From assembly GCF_019393635.1 (NCBI RefSeq), contig NC_057866.1, positions 169,923,403 through 169,987,402 on the forward strand: DNA of 64,000 nt. Direction: 5' to 3'. Position 1 is the first letter of the stretch, and each line of letters begins with the position of its first letter. The DNA is from Dromiciops gliroides. Its lineage: Eukaryota; Chordata; Mammalia; Microbiotheria; Microbiotheriidae. The notes under the pieces are model-generated. The model was not told the DNA's origin. It worked only from the letters and a program-made list of their open reading frames with translations, and searched no databases. This document shows, one piece after another, positions 22,532 through 33,269 of the stretch. Position numbers and translations under genes: made by a program.

Positions 22532-22692
22532 TTAGAGGTGAGGTTAAAACTGAAGCAGATTGGGAATCCCTGTACAACTTGGTAAATTATCTCAATGAGT
22601 GGCTGTGTCAAAAAAAACAGATTACCTTGTGACTAGTCAGGTGACGAATCTCTCCAAACTTGGCTAGATTGATCCCTGGGAGACTTACACAT

Positions 22693-23360
22693 AATCTTTC
22701 AACAGTATTGTGGTTGTTCAGTCGTTCAATTGTGTCCAGCTCTTTGTGACCCCATAAACCATAGCTCATAAGGCCCTTCTATCCTCCACTAATTCCCAAA
22801 GTCTGTCCAAGTTCATGTTCATTGTCTCCATGACACTATCTATCCATCTCATCCTCTGCCATCCCCTTTTCCTTTTGCCTTCAATTTTCCCCAACAATGG
22901 GGGTCTTTTCCATTACATGGCCAAAGTATTTAAGCTGGGGGCAACTGGGTGGCACAGTGGATAAAGCACTGGCCCTGGATTCAGGAGGACCTGAGTTCAA
23001 ATCTGGCTTCAGACACTTGACATTTACTAGCCGTGTGACCCTGAGCAAGTCACTTAACCCTCATTTCCCCGCCCCCCCAAAAAAATTTTAAGCTTGAGCT
23101 TTGGTATTTGGCCTTACACTGAATAGCCTGTATTAATTTCTTTAAGTATTTGTACTTCTTTGTCCAAAGGACTCTCCAAAGTCTTCTCCAGTGCCACAAT
23201 TCAAAAGCGTTGATTCTGTAGTGCTCAAGTGTTTTCATAGTTCAGCTCTCACAGCCATAAATTGCTACTGGAAAAACCATAGATTTGGCTATATGGACCT
23301 GTCCCCAAAGTCTTTCCACTTTGGTTAGACCTTTCAGTGTCTGCTTTCCCCTGGAAAACT
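22693..23360 (-). mobile_element. RTE (BovB-like) 3' end, split by a SINE
   Basis: It matches the antisense RTE 3' region at 5137-5460 stepwise: GTGTCCAGCTCTTTGTGACC, ATCCTCCACTAATTCCCAAA, CATCTCATCCTCTGCCATCC, GGACTCTCCAAAGTCTTCTC and CACAGCCATAAATTGC. The minus-strand fragment encodes INAFELWHWRRLWRVLW, the RTE C-terminal motif. Confidence 0.88.
22937..23086 (+). mobile_element. Short SINE nested in RTE
   Basis: The subtype with GGATTCAGGAGGACC and CACTTGACAT and a short A tail. TTTAAGCT at 22929-22936 and 23087-23094 is the duplication, and the RTE reads continuously across it. Confidence 0.94.
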
Positions 23361-23389
23361 TTCAGGGTCTCTTCCCTGTCAACAGTCAG

Positions 23390-23760
23390 TAAATGAGTAT
23401 TTGTTGTGAAGCCCTTACTCCATGCCAGGCACAGTGCTAATTGTTGGGGATATAAAGAAATGCCCTGGGGGACGGCTAGGTGGCACAGTGGATAAAGCAC
23501 CAGCCCTGGAGTCAGGAGGACCTGAGTTCAAATCCAGCCTCAGACACTTGACACTTACTAGCTGTGTGACCCTGGGCAAGTCACTTAACCCCAATTGCCC
23601 CCCACACACACACACACAAAATGCCTTTGAAGGCAGTCTCTACCCTCAAAGAGTCCACATTCCAATGGGGGAGGCAACAATGAATAGCTAGCTACATTCA
23701 AGATATCTATACAGAGTAGATGGAAGGTAATTTGGAAGGAGGAGGCATTAGAAGCTTGTG
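23390..23760 (+). mobile_element. Unnamed ancient repeat, split by a SINE
   Basis: CATGCCAGGCACAGTGCTAA, TTGGGGATATAAAGAAA, then after the SINE CTACCCTCAAAGAGTCCAC and CCAATGGGGGAGGCAAC. The same ordered motifs recur at 25022-25385, 28805-28990 and 39295-39430. Family name not certain. Confidence 0.65.
23465..23618 (+). mobile_element. Short SINE with (CA)n in its tail
   Basis: A hybrid of the two subtypes: GAGTCAGGAGGACC and CACTTGACAC with a CAATTGCCCC end. The tail has become CACACACA. AAATGCC at 23458-23464 and 23619-23625 is the likely duplication. Confidence 0.92.
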
Positions 23761-25021
23761 GGAAGAGGAGAGGACTTTAGTGGAGAGAGACAAAGATGAG
23801 ACTGAGAAACCAGCCGAGTTGCCTGGTCTGTTTTAATTCTTTGTCATTCATTTCCAGGGATAGAATTCCAGCATCAGCGTAAAAGACTTTTTTTTTCCCA
23901 AACTCATTGACAAAGTAGCAGGAGGCCAGGAGAAAGAAATAGTTATTTCCCTCTCGAGATGCTTTCAGACGACCACATGATGGGTGATCTCAGGTGAAAC
24001 ACGAGTTTTACTGCATCATATTCTGGAATTCAGAATGCTGCCATCCTTGTGACTGGTTTGCTCTTTCAAACTTGAACCTGGAAAAGAAGCCATCAGCTCC
24101 TCAGTTATGTGAAAGTACTTAGCTTCTCTTTGTGTTTTTCTTCATAGAATCTCAGAGATGGAAAGGGAATTAGGGGCCAAGTAATCCAAGCTAGACCTGA
24201 GGGAATAACCCCTACAAACTTCCCAAGAAATGGTCACCCAGCCTCCACTTGTAGTCCATTGATTAAGGAGAGCTGACCATCCCCAGAGACAACCAGTCTT
24301 ATATTTGGATGTGTTGTAATTGTTAAGAAGTCTTTCCTAATACCAAATCTCACTAAAAGACTCTGTAACTTTCATAGATTGTTTCTAGGGCTAAATTCTC
24401 ACGTCCTTCCTAAGGCTTTTTTTTCTCTGGACTAAACCTTCCTTGCTTCAGTCAATCCTTGAAGGGCATGCTTTTCAGACCCTTCACCATCCCGGGTACT
24501 CTCATCTAGGTGAACCCCAGTTTGTCAGTGTCTTTTCTAAAATATGGCTGCCAGTATTGAATACAATACCCCAAGTATGGTCTGACTAAAGCAGAGAATA
24601 ATGGGACTTATACTTCTCTCCTTTTGGGCATCATGCATCTATGAATGCAGCTTAAAATTTTGCTTCTCACCACTATTGGTTTTCTAATTTTAGGGAATTT
24701 AAATACAAAAATAGAAAATGGGAATGATACTGAAATAATTTACTAGGTTTTCTCCCCCACACTACACTTACCTCTAAATTGGGCTGTATAAAATTTTCTT
24801 CCCAAGGAATTGATGCCAAGCAAATCTTCCAGGCTCATGTACTACCTGCCCTAAGATTGGTCATCCAGGCAACAGGTCATTCCCTATATTTGCCACCAGA
24901 TGGGAAGACAAGTGTCCCAAGATAGCATCCCAGAGAGTCCTTTTCACACACATTCCCCCACCAAGGGATGGGTATGAGGTATGTGACTGGGTAGATGACA
25001 TTCTTTGTAGACCATCAATCA
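23761..25021. other. Intergenic; probable ancient repeat 24145-24670
   Basis: ATCTCAGAGATGGAAAGGG begins a stretch that continues through GAAGTCTTTCCTAATACC and AATATGGCTGCCAGTATTG. It has the feel of an old interspersed repeat, but I cannot name it. No gene supported. Confidence 0.4.
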
Positions 25022-25385
25022 ATAGTTAATCAATAAGCATTTATTATGTGCCTACTATTTGACAGGTACTGTGCTAAATACTAGAGACACAAAGAAAGGC
25101 AAAAACACAGGCAGCTAATGGAAGGACAGCATGTAAAAAATTATACATACAATACATACACAGGGTAAGTGGAATGTAATCTGAGAAGGAAGATGATGGC
25201 AGTATGCATGTGTCTGTGGTGGACTTGGCTGGCAAGGAGGGAAGACCTGGAAAACCCCCTTGCAAATGGTGGGATTTGGGTTAAGTCTTGAAGGAAGGCA
25301 GAGGAGGGAAAACATTCCAGGCATGGGAACCAGCCAGTACAAATGCATAGATACAGGGCGAATGTATTATAGTAGTAACAGCCAG
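25022..25385 (+). mobile_element. Unnamed ancient repeat, longest copy
   Basis: GCATTTATTATGTGCCTACT, AGGTACTGTGCTAAATAC, GACACAAAGAAAGGC, then GTCTTGAAGGAAGGC and AACATTCCAGGCATGGGAAC. Related copies are at 23390, 28805 and 39295. No coding frame. Confidence 0.65.
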
Positions 25386-25640
25386 TTGGGGCAGTAGGTG
25401 ATGCAATGGATAGAGTGCTGGAGCTGGAGAGAGGAAGACCTCAGTTCAAATGTGGCCTCAGACACCTACTAATATGTGACCCGGGGCAAGTTACTTAAAC
25501 CTGTTTGCCTCAATTTCCTTATCTGTAAAATGAGCTGGAGAAGGAAATGAAAAACCAGTTCAGTATCTTTGCCAAGAAAATCCAAAATAGGATCACAAAG
25601 AATCAGATACAACTGAAATGACTGAACAACAATAAGACAA
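25386..25640 (+). mobile_element. Long-form SINE
   Basis: Head GCAATGGATAGAGTGC, core, then TAAAATGAGCTGGAGAAGG, ATCTTTGCCAAGAAAATCC and the RTE-like GATACAACTGAAATGACTG end with an AACAACAATAA tail. Confidence 0.9.
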
Positions 25641-25689
25641 GTAGCCAGTAGGCCAGGCTATCTAAATCATAGCATGCATGGAGGGAAGA

Positions 25690-25950
25690 CAATAACAATG
25701 ATACCAGCATTTATATAGCATTTTAAGATTTGCAAAATGCTTTACAAATATTAACTCATTTGACCCTCACAACAACCCTATGAGGTAAGTGATATGATTA
25801 TTTCCATTTTGCACATGAGGTAACTGAGATGAATAGAAGGTAAGTAACTTGTCCAGGGTCTCACAGATAGTATGTTATCTGGAACTGGAACTGAACTCAG
25901 ATATTCAGGACTCCAAGTCTAGCCTTCTATCCACTATACTACCTTTTGCC
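25690..25950 (-). mobile_element. MIR/THER1-type CORE-SINE, antisense
   Basis: L2-like tail at the left (GCATTTATATAGCATTTTAA, TGCTTTACAAATATTAAC), TGAGGTAACTGAG and the core AACTTGTCCAGGGTCTCACA at the right. Confidence 0.8.
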
Positions 25951-25974
25951 TTAAGATATAAGGTATACTACTCT

Positions 25975-26208
25975 TTGTTGTTGTTGAGTCATTTTTCAGT
26001 CATGTCTGACTCTGTGACCCAAATTGGCAAACATATTGGAGTGGTTTGCCATTTCCTTCTCCAGCTCATTCTACATATGAGGGAACTGAGGCAAACAGGG
26101 TTAAGTGACACACAGCTAGTAAGTGTCTGAGGCTGGATTTGAACTCAGGAAGATGTCTTCCTGACTCTAAGTCCAGCACTCTATCCACTGTACCACCTAG
26201 CTGCCCCC
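25975..26208 (-). mobile_element. Long-form SINE, antisense
   Basis: TTGTTGTTGTTGAGTCA tail, CATGTCTGACTCTGTGACCC, TTGCCATTTCCTTCTCCAGC, then the SINE core and CACCTAGCTGCCCC head at the right. Confidence 0.92.
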
Positions 26209-26499
26209 TTTACCTCTAATAAAGTGTAAGATGACTATCAAGGCAATGTAATGGGAACTGGCATAGATGCAGACACCTGTGATGGTGTCTCCTCATGTAG
26301 AGGAGTCAAGATGATGAGTAAATGGAGGTGTGTTGGAGAGACATTGGCATACAGGTACATATTCTGTAACTGGTTCTGCTCTGCTAACTACACAGTGAAT
26401 GGCAAGCTCTTTGACCAGCTAGAACTAGGAATGCTTTCCCAAAAAAAGCACTAGCCAAGTAGAGCTTTGCTCCAGTCATTTCCTCTTTGACTCATAGGG
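26209..26499. other. Intergenic, unassigned
   Basis: No recognised element. Confidence 0.4.
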
Positions 26500-26829
26500 A
26501 AAGATGAGTCTTGTGTTAGACATGTGAATTTTGAGATGGGACATCCAATAGAAAATATTCAAGAGGCAATTGGGAATGTAGGGAGAGCGATTGGGGCTGG
26601 AGATAAAATCTGGGAATCATCTACACAGAAATGAGAGTTAAATCCATTAGAGCTGAGGAAGTCACAAGAGGAGATAGTATGGGAAAAGAAGAGGGCTCCA
26701 GATGGAGCCCTGAGAGATGCCCACTGTTTGAGTAAAGACTCATCCAACTGAGGAGCATGAGGTTTGATTGATCAAGTAAGAGGGGAAACAAGAGAATGCA
26801 GTGTCACAAAGCATGGAGAGGAGACAATA
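26500..26829. mobile_element. Unnamed ancient mammalian repeat fragment
   Basis: GACATCCAATAGAAAATATT, GGCTGGAGATAAAATCTGGG, AATCATCTACACAGA and GAGCCCTGAGAGATGCCCAC follow the order of a widespread old mammalian repeat whose name I do not recall. Orientation not assigned. Confidence 0.45.
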
Positions 26830-27015
26830 TCCAGGAGACAGCTCAGGGGAGTGGAAAGAAGAATGGATTTGAAGCACAAAGGCCCACCTTTGAATCTGGG
26901 CTGGGCTATTATTTCCTGATGTGACCTTGGGTGGTCATTTACTCTTTCTTTATAGCCTTCAGTTTCCTCATCTGTAAAATAAGAGAGTTGGATCAAATGA
27001 AATCTCCACTTCCAA
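26830..27015 (+). mobile_element. MIR SINE
   Basis: GCACAAAGGCCCACCTTTGA, GATGTGACCTTGGGTGGTC, CAGTTTCCTCATCTGTAAAA and GAGTTGGATCAAATGA in MIR order. Confidence 0.85.
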
Positions 27016-27410
27016 TTATATGTTCCTCTAATTTATTCTTGAGGTTCCTGTCTGGAGGGGCAGGAAGATGGATCACATGCCCTCTCACAGTTTCCTTGAG
27101 ACTTCTGGTTTTACAATAATGTCCAAATCACTAGGCAGTTTCTCCTGATGTCCTCTCTGCACTCCCCCCTCACCCTCAATGTGTTGTCCTCACCTTCTTG
27201 AAAATATGAATTGCTCTAAAATTGTGTATCTTTCCAGGCAAATTAGTTTAGGGTAAGAATGAGATTTATTTGTTTTTTTCTCTTTTGAAGGCATCAACAA
27301 GGTTTATTTCATGACTTTGAGCCCTCGTTCCTCCCCAGAAACTTAGTAGCTCTGTGACCCTGGGCAAGTTATTCAGGGCCTCGATTTGATACTTGGTAAT
27401 ATATGAGGTA
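27016..27410. other. Intergenic, unassigned
   Basis: 27330-27400 has a faint MIR-like core (TAGCTCTGTGACCCTGGGCA). The rest is unassigned. Confidence 0.4.
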
Positions 27411-27655
27411 TGGGGTAAGTAGGTGGCACAGTGGATAGAGTGCTGGGCCTGGAGTCAGGAAGACTTGAGTTCAAATGTGGCATCAGACACATACTAGCTG
27501 TGTGACCCTGGATGAATCACTTAACCCTGTTTGCCTCAGTTTCCTCATCTGTAAAATTAGCTAGAGAAGGAAGTGGCAAACTACTCAAATATCTCTGCCA
27601 AGAAAACTCCAAATGGGGCCACAAGAAGTCATACACAACTGAACAACAAAAAATA
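27411..27655 (+). mobile_element. Long-form SINE
   Basis: GGTGGCACAGTGGATAGAGT head, CTCAGTTTCCTCATCTGTAA, TCTGCCAAGAAAACTCC and an RTE-like CATACACAACTGAACAAC end. Confidence 0.92.
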
Positions 27656-27964
27656 TCAGGTTAGACTTCTAAGGTCCTTTCCATCTTTAAATCTTTGATC
27701 CCAAGCACAGAGAAATCAAGCATCATCAATCCTACAGATATTTGTTCTGGAAAATACAAAATCTCCTAATATATTTTTCTACTTCATATCTTTACATGAT
27801 ATCGAGAAAAAACTATGTGAACCATTGATATTTCTGTCCACTTGACTGTCTCTATAGGAGATTCCTCAGCGAATCAGAGAATGTTGGAGCAGGAAAGGGT
27901 CAAAAAGCTAATCTAGTCCAATTTTCCCATTATACAGATATTAGACCTGCAGCCCAGAGAGCTG
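27656..27964. other. Intergenic, ancient repeat scrap
   Basis: 27875-27960 (GAATGTTGGAGCAGG, AATCTAGTCCAATTTTC) is a fragment of the GAGATGG/CTAGTCCAA repeat class. The rest is unassigned. Confidence 0.4.
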
Positions 27965-27968
27965 AAAT

Positions 27969-28614
27969 TGATGTAGGAGGGAACAAAGGGTTAACAGAAA
28001 AACCTAAGAGCCAAGCTCTAATTCAGATACGAGCCCTTAAAGGGATTCAGACCCCAGTTAATGGATAACTTACAAGTCAGGATGCTAGGTTCTCATACCC
28101 ACAGTCATCAGTACCCATAAGAGAAACAGAGGGAGCTAGGCCATGAAGAACCTTAGACTAAATGACAGGCTATAGAAATTTTGACTAGGAGTAAATGATA
28201 AATGAAGATGTTTTGAAACTAGCCATGGGAACCAGAAAGAGACATGCGCAGAAAAGGCCAAATTTGTCCCCAGATTCACCTTATGACGTGTAAACCCCCA
28301 AAACACACCTCCACAGAAAAAGGTACCCACCTCAGGGGTTGGCTTAGGACCCCAGGAACTCCAAATTAGGATAAACCCTCCCCTGTACCTCCCTAAAGTA
28401 GAGATTATTCTAATGAGACTGATAATCAATTATCCACACTATAAATATAACTGTCTTTTCTTTCCTAATTCAAGAGATACCTTTCCATTTTTCTGGTTCT
28501 CTCCCTGTGATCACTCACAGTATTGCAATAAAACTTGGGAAACTGAGTCACTGAGTCTTGTAATTCTTTTGGGACAACTCACCATCAATTTGACCCTAAT
28601 TCCAGCCCACATCA
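27969..28614 (+). mobile_element. Solo LTR of an endogenous retrovirus
   Basis: A 646-bp LTR bounded by the short inverted termini TGATGTAGG and CCCACATCA and flanked by a perfect 4-bp duplication AAAT (27965-27968 and 28615-28618). It holds a TATA-like CTATAAATATAA at 28439-28450 and AATAAA at 28527-28532, giving a U3-R-U5 layout on the plus strand. No gag, pol or env sequence flanks it, so it is a recombined solo copy. The family was not identified. Confidence 0.85.
28439..28450 (+). promoter_or_regulatory. TATA-like box of the solo LTR
   Basis: CTATAAATATAA lies 77 bp before the LTR polyadenylation hexamer, as in a retroviral core promoter. Activity is unknown. Confidence 0.6.
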
Positions 28615-28649
28615 AAATGAGTTATTCAAAGTTTCTAAGTCAAGGACAA

Positions 28650-28800
28650 TTCAATTTAACAAGGCTACTAGCTCTAGTGTCAGAGGTATGCATTCAAATC
28701 TCAATCTACCACTTACTCCTTTTGTGAGCCCTTCATCCTGTTTCCTCATATAAAATTAGAGGCTAGACTCAATGGACTCTGAGCTATAGCTCTATGATTA
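28650..28800 (+). mobile_element. MIR-like SINE
   Basis: GTGTCAGAGGTATGCATTCA, CCACTTACTCCTTTTGTGAG, TTTCCTCATATAAAATTAG and GGCTAGACTCAATGGAC in MIR order, diverged. Confidence 0.65.
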
Positions 28801-28804
28801 TGCA

Positions 28805-29010
28805 AGTCCTGGTGCTAGGCACCAAAGATAAAGAGGCAAAAATGAAACAATTCATGCCACAGGGGGCTTACATTCTTGCAACATATACAAGGATAAGAAT
28901 AGAAAAAGTAATGCAAAATAATTTCAAGAGAGAGCTCCAAAAATTGTGGAGATCAGGAAAGGTCTTGCAAAAGACATGGGACCCGAGCTGTGTTTTGAGG
29001 GAGGCTAGAG
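28805..29010 (+). mobile_element. Unnamed ancient repeat fragment
   Basis: CTGGTGCTAGGCACCAAAG, TAAAGAGGCAAAAATG, GGGGGCTTACATTCTTGC and GGTCTTGCAAAAGACATGG parallel the copy at 25022-25385. Confidence 0.6.
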
Positions 29011-29017
29011 ATTCTAT

Positions 29018-29275
29018 TTGGTAGCTAAGTGGATAGAGTGACCAGATCTGGAGTCAGGGAGACTCTCATCTTCCTGAGTTCAAATCCAGCCTCAAACTCT
29101 TGCTAACTATGTAATGCTGGGCAAGTCACTTACTCCCATTTGCCTCAGTGTCCTCATCTGTAAAAGGAGCTTGAGGAGGAAATGGGAAACCACTCCAGTA
29201 TCTTTGCCAAGAAAACCCTAAATGGGGTCAGGAAGACTTGAACAGAACTGAAAAATGATGGGACAAAAAAAGATA
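29018..29275 (+). mobile_element. Long-form SINE
   Basis: The head is decayed (GTAGCTAAGTGGATAGAG). The tail CCACTCCAGTATCTTTGCCA, AATGGGGTCAGGAAG and GAACAGAACTGAAAA is clear. Confidence 0.9.
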
Positions 29276-29388
29276 TTCCATAGTTTTCTACATATACTTA
29301 GGAGCTAAGACTGGCTCCTAATTCCAATTGACTTCCAATGCTATGTCTCTTTCTTTAGTCTGTTCCACCTTCCTGTGGGCTCCTGTGG

Positions 29389-29486
29389 GCTTTTTTTGGA
29401 GAGTAAAGTAATGTCAAGTGTCTGAGTTTAGATTTGAATTCAGGCCCTCCTGACTCGAGGGCCAGTGCGCTATCCAGCTGCCCCCT
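29389..29486 (-). mobile_element. Short SINE fragment with central deletion
   Basis: AAGTAATGTCAAGTGTCTGA joins directly to the head half. The core segment with the CTGGGCAAGTC motif is missing, so this is an internally deleted copy. Confidence 0.8.
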
Positions 29487-29849
29487 TTCTGTGAGGCTTC
29501 TAATCATTACTAAACAGAAAATGGTTTGGAGAATTTGAACAAAATTTCTGAAAAAAGGGTAAGTTAAAGGGGTGTGTTAAAGTGGACTTCAATCTGATTG
29601 TTAAATTTTCCATATGAGCATTTACATTTCAGAAATCAGCAAACTCCACAAGTCAGAGCTTGGCTTATTGTTTTGCTAATTATCTAGACTTAACAAGTGA
29701 TAGAGAAAATGTTAATAATGTAGATTAAGCTGAAAATTGTGTCATACATTATTACTCCTCAACTCCCAACACCCATCCACAGAAAGCCAATTTTTCAATG
29801 TTTACCAGCACATTATTGTTAAATTCTCACAATTGCAAGAGGCAACCCA
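29487..29849. other. Intergenic, unassigned
   Basis: No recognised element. Confidence 0.4.
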
Positions 29850-29975
29850 ACATAGTGAACTGGGACTTGGAATCAAGAAGATCTGAGTTCAAATCCTGTA
29901 TCAGATATTTATTAACTATGTGACCCTGGGCAGATCATTTAAACTCTTCAAGGCTCCCTCAATTTTCTTTCCTGT

Positions 29976-30000
29976 AGTAATAATAATAATAATAATAATA
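29976..30000. repeat. (TAA)n microsatellite
   Basis: About eight TAA units at the end of the antisense MIR/THER1, probably expanded from its tail. Confidence 0.9.
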
Positions 30001-30254
30001 GCTAACATTTATATAGCACTTCCTATCCTAGGCACTCATTAAGTGCTTTGCAGTTCTTATCTTATTTGATCCTCTCAACAACTCTGGGAGATAATATTAT
30101 TATCCCCCCTTTACAGATGAAGAAACTGAGGCAAACAGAGGTTAAGTGACTTGCCCAGAGTCATACAGCTAGTAAATGTCTGAGGCTGGATTTGAACTCA
30201 AATCTTCCTGATTCCAGGCCTGGTGCTCTAACCACTGTGCCATCTACCTGCCCT

Positions 30255-30255
<1 letters not shown>
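30001..30255 (-). mobile_element. MIR/THER1 CORE-SINE, antisense, nested
   Basis: GCTAACATTTATATAGCAC tail at the left, TTACAGATGAAGAAACTGAG, the core AAGTGACTTGCCCAGAGTC and head CCATCTACCTGCCC at the right, nearly full length. Confidence 0.85.

Positions 30256-30256
<1 letters not shown>

Positions 30257-30301
<45 letters not shown>
30257..30301. repeat. (AC)22 microsatellite
   Basis: Pure AC for about 45 bp, likely polymorphic. Confidence 0.98.
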
Positions 30302-30546
30302 AAAAACAAAAAAAAAACAATAATATCTATTTTAAAGGGCTGTTGTGAAGCTCAAATTATGTCATGTATACAAAGCACTTTGTGATACTTAAAATGTAAT
30401 AGAAATGCAAGCTATTACTATGCTGAGCAACTTCTAACTGAACTCCAGAGAGAAGAGACTGGCTATAGATTCTGCTACTTAATGCTTCTTCTCCCATCTC
30501 TCTTCCCTCTTCCAAAATTAAGATGTGAGTCCTTTTACCAACTTAT

Positions 30547-30548
<2 letters not shown>

Positions 30549-30578
<30 letters not shown>
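30549..30578. repeat. (GT)15 microsatellite
   Basis: Pure GT for 30 bp. Confidence 0.98.
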
Positions 30579-30581
<3 letters not shown>

Positions 30582-31189
30582 ATTTCTTATTATTTGGGAA
30601 ATACTTGGTAGTTAACTGATGTCTGACTCATCATTTACTAGGAACAACATGAAAGGGCAATTTAATGAAGGAGGAAAGAGGAAGAATTTAATTTATAATA
30701 TATTGGAAAAAAAAACTAAAGAATTGCTGGAAGATCAGCATTCCAAGATATCTTCTGGAAGATTGTTTTTTTCTCCTTCTCACCCTTAAGTACAAACTGT
30801 AGGGAAGGAGTATTGTAAGGCAGGTAACCAACTGAGGTTGAATTTTAAAAGAACCGCATGTAAGAATGGTTTCAGGAATGGTTAAATTCCAAAATGAGCT
30901 GATGCTGAAGATGAAGGCAGAAGCAACAAAACAGGCATTTATAGCTAGGCTACAGGCCAGAGAAGGATTAGAGAAGGGCTAGGGTGGATGAGATAGTGAT
31001 AACAGATAATGAAAAGAATTGGGATCCACTAAAGTACAGCTAAGTCCCAATTAGTAGGAATAATGCATTTGAATTTGCACTATTTGAATTTAAGATTAGA
31101 TAAATTATAGTCATTGGTTCTAGTCCAATGGAAATATGAAGTACAAATTCAAATAATGTGACCACTTCACAGGATTCCATTTTGGCACT
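30579..31189. other. Intergenic, unassigned
   Basis: No recognised element or gene-like frame. Confidence 0.4.
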
Positions 31190-32880
31190 AATGCAGACTT
31201 AGCTGTATTATTTTACAAATGCATCCTCTGCCAAAGAGACTGGTCTCTGACCTGAGAAGGATAGAATCAAAAAGGGTTAAAAGGGAGTCAAAATTCATAA
31301 TAAGTGAGGAGCTGATAAGGACTACCCTCAATATCTTCAGTGCACCAGGCTTGGATAATTTACATTCCAGGCTGCTGAAAGAACTGGCAAATTTGATTGC
31401 TGAGGGACTGGAGGTGATTGTGGAAAAAAGAAAATAAGCTGCAGGACAGGAAGAAAGCAAATATTTCAATTCTCAGAAAGTGGGAGGGCCCATGAACTTG
31501 ACTTTGATTGTTGGAAAACATTTAGGACACATTGTTAAAGGGAAGGTTTGTGAGCATTTAGGAAGGGAAACGGTGGTTATTAAGAGCCAGATTGGCTTTA
31601 TAAAGAACAAGACTTGCCAGACCAATTTCATTCCCTGTCCCCCTTTTTTATAGGGTTTCCAGGCTATTGAATCAAGGGGACACTATAGATATAATATACC
31701 TAGATTGAAGTGATACATTTGACAAATTCTTCTGCTGCTGCTATCCTTTTAGGAGAGATGGAGAGATGTGGATGAGCTGGTCATATAATTAGGTGAATTT
31801 GAAACTCGTTCAATGATTAGACTCAAAAATGTCTACTTGGGCAAAAATCAGGCATGGAGTCCCTGGACTTCTGTGCTTGGCTCTGTTATGAATGACTTAG
31901 ATCAAGGTGTAGATAGCATGCTTAACAAGTTTAATAGAAGGAGGAAGAAAAGACAATGGATTTCAAAGTCAAGATCCTGACTGGCAGTTATAGTTAATAC
32001 ATTGCATGTCAGAGTTGGGATCTAAAAAAATCCAAAGTCTAAAAGAATAGGCCCAATCCAAGATGACATTTTAGGGATGAATGTAAAATCCAATAGCTGG
32101 CTTAAAAAAAATCAATTTCACAAGTGTTGATGAAGAGGGAATGGCTAGAACAAGGCTGTGTAAAAAATAACCTGGAATTTTTAGTGGACAGAAAGCTCAG
32201 TGGATTCAAAAGTAACTGATGTTTATTTAATATTTTATCCCCACTCCACAGATGAGGAAACTGAATCTCAGAGAAGTCACATGAATCCTCAATGTTCAAA
32301 CAGCTATCAAGTGACAAAAGAAAGATTCTCTGTGATTCCATCAACAATTCTTTTTGCACTAATGCTCTTTCTATAGAATAAACACAGAAGCCTACAAAGG
32401 CAAGGTAGTTGAAAGCTACATTAATAGGAAGACTGCATTCCAGAAAAGGGAGGCAATAACCCCACTTCATGCTGTCGTGTACTCAGACCACATCTGAAAT
32501 ATTGCATTGGTTGTGGGTTCCACCATTTATGAAGAACATTCATCAACAGCAGCATATTCACAGGAAAGCAGCCAGGATGAGAAATAGCCTTGAGATCAAA
32601 CTACATAATGCCTTGAAGGAAATGGGTGTTTAGCTTGAAGAAGAGAAGATTTCTATCTCTCTGTCTTCAAGAATTTGGAGAGCTATCGCATGAAAGAGAT
32701 TCGACTTTGAATGGCCCAGGAACAGAACTAGGAACAAAGAATAAAAAGTTGAGGAAAGGAAGATTTCGGCTTATAAGGAAAATCTTCCTTGTGCAAAGGA
32801 CTGAAGGGAGAGGAGTGTATGGTATATTCAGGAGGGCTAGCACTTCTGATGGGAAGGTTCGTTGAGCGCTTTTCAGGACC
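31190..32880 (+). mobile_element. L3/CR1 LINE, reverse transcriptase region, degenerate
   Basis: Ordered L3/CR1 landmarks on the plus strand: AAGAACAAGACTTGCCAGAC, GATGAGCTGGTCATATAATT, GAATGACTTAGATCAAGG, GTAGATAGCATGCTTAAC, then TCAGACCACATCTGAAATA and CAGCCAGGATGAGAAATAG. Frameshifts and gaps are everywhere. A MIR-like piece interrupts it near 32215-32330. It is one of the longest very old LINEs here. Confidence 0.78.
32215..32330 (-). mobile_element. MIR-like fragment nested in L3
   Basis: CTCCACAGATGAGGAAACTG, CTCAGAGAAGTCACATG and ACAGCTATCAAGTG give the antisense MIR order. Confidence 0.6.
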
Positions 32881-32985
32881 CGCTTTTCATCCAATTCTCA
32901 CCTGTGACTCTAAGAAGTCATAATAGATGCAGCAGCCACACTTTGGTAAAACTGTCTTGGCAGATGGATTAAATCATGGTGAGGG

Positions 32986-33134
32986 ATGGGGCAGCTAGGT
33001 GGTGCAGTGGATAGAGCACCGGCCCTGGAGTCAGGAGTACCTGAGTTCAAATCCGGCCTCAGACACTTAACACTTACTAGCTGTGTGACCCTGGGCAAGT
33101 CACTTAACCCCAATTGCCTCACTAAAAAAAAAAA
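32986..33134 (+). mobile_element. Short SINE, near consensus
   Basis: The subtype with GAGTCAGGAGTACC, CACTTAACAC and CAATTGCCTCAC, and a clean A tail. AAATCATGGTGAGGG (32971-32985) and AAATCATAGTGAGGG (33135-33149) flank it, one mismatch in 15. Confidence 0.96.
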
Positions 33135-33269
33135 AAATCATAGTGAGGGTAACCAACAGTTGAGTTAGGGGGATGTCTACCCCAGGCATGTGAAAACAAC
33201 CCTTGGAGAAATGGGTGGATAAGAATATTTTTTCCCAATGGCTATGAAGACAGCTTAAGCAGGTGCTGT

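Larger units (their letters stand above)
29850..30425 (+). mobile_element. MIR/THER1 element split by an insertion
   Basis: The 5' part lies at 29850-29975 (AAGAAGATCTGAGTTCAAAT, TATGTGACCCTGGGCAGATC). The 3' tail resumes at about 30330-30425 (GGGCTGTTGTGAAGCTCAA, AAAGCACTTTGTGATAC). Between them sit a TAA repeat, an antisense MIR/THER1 and an AC repeat. Confidence 0.7.

Noticed and set aside
29950..30430. CRISPR-like or tandem array suspected from repeated SINE cores
   Set aside because: The similar blocks are SINEs in opposite orientation separated by microsatellites, in a vertebrate genome.
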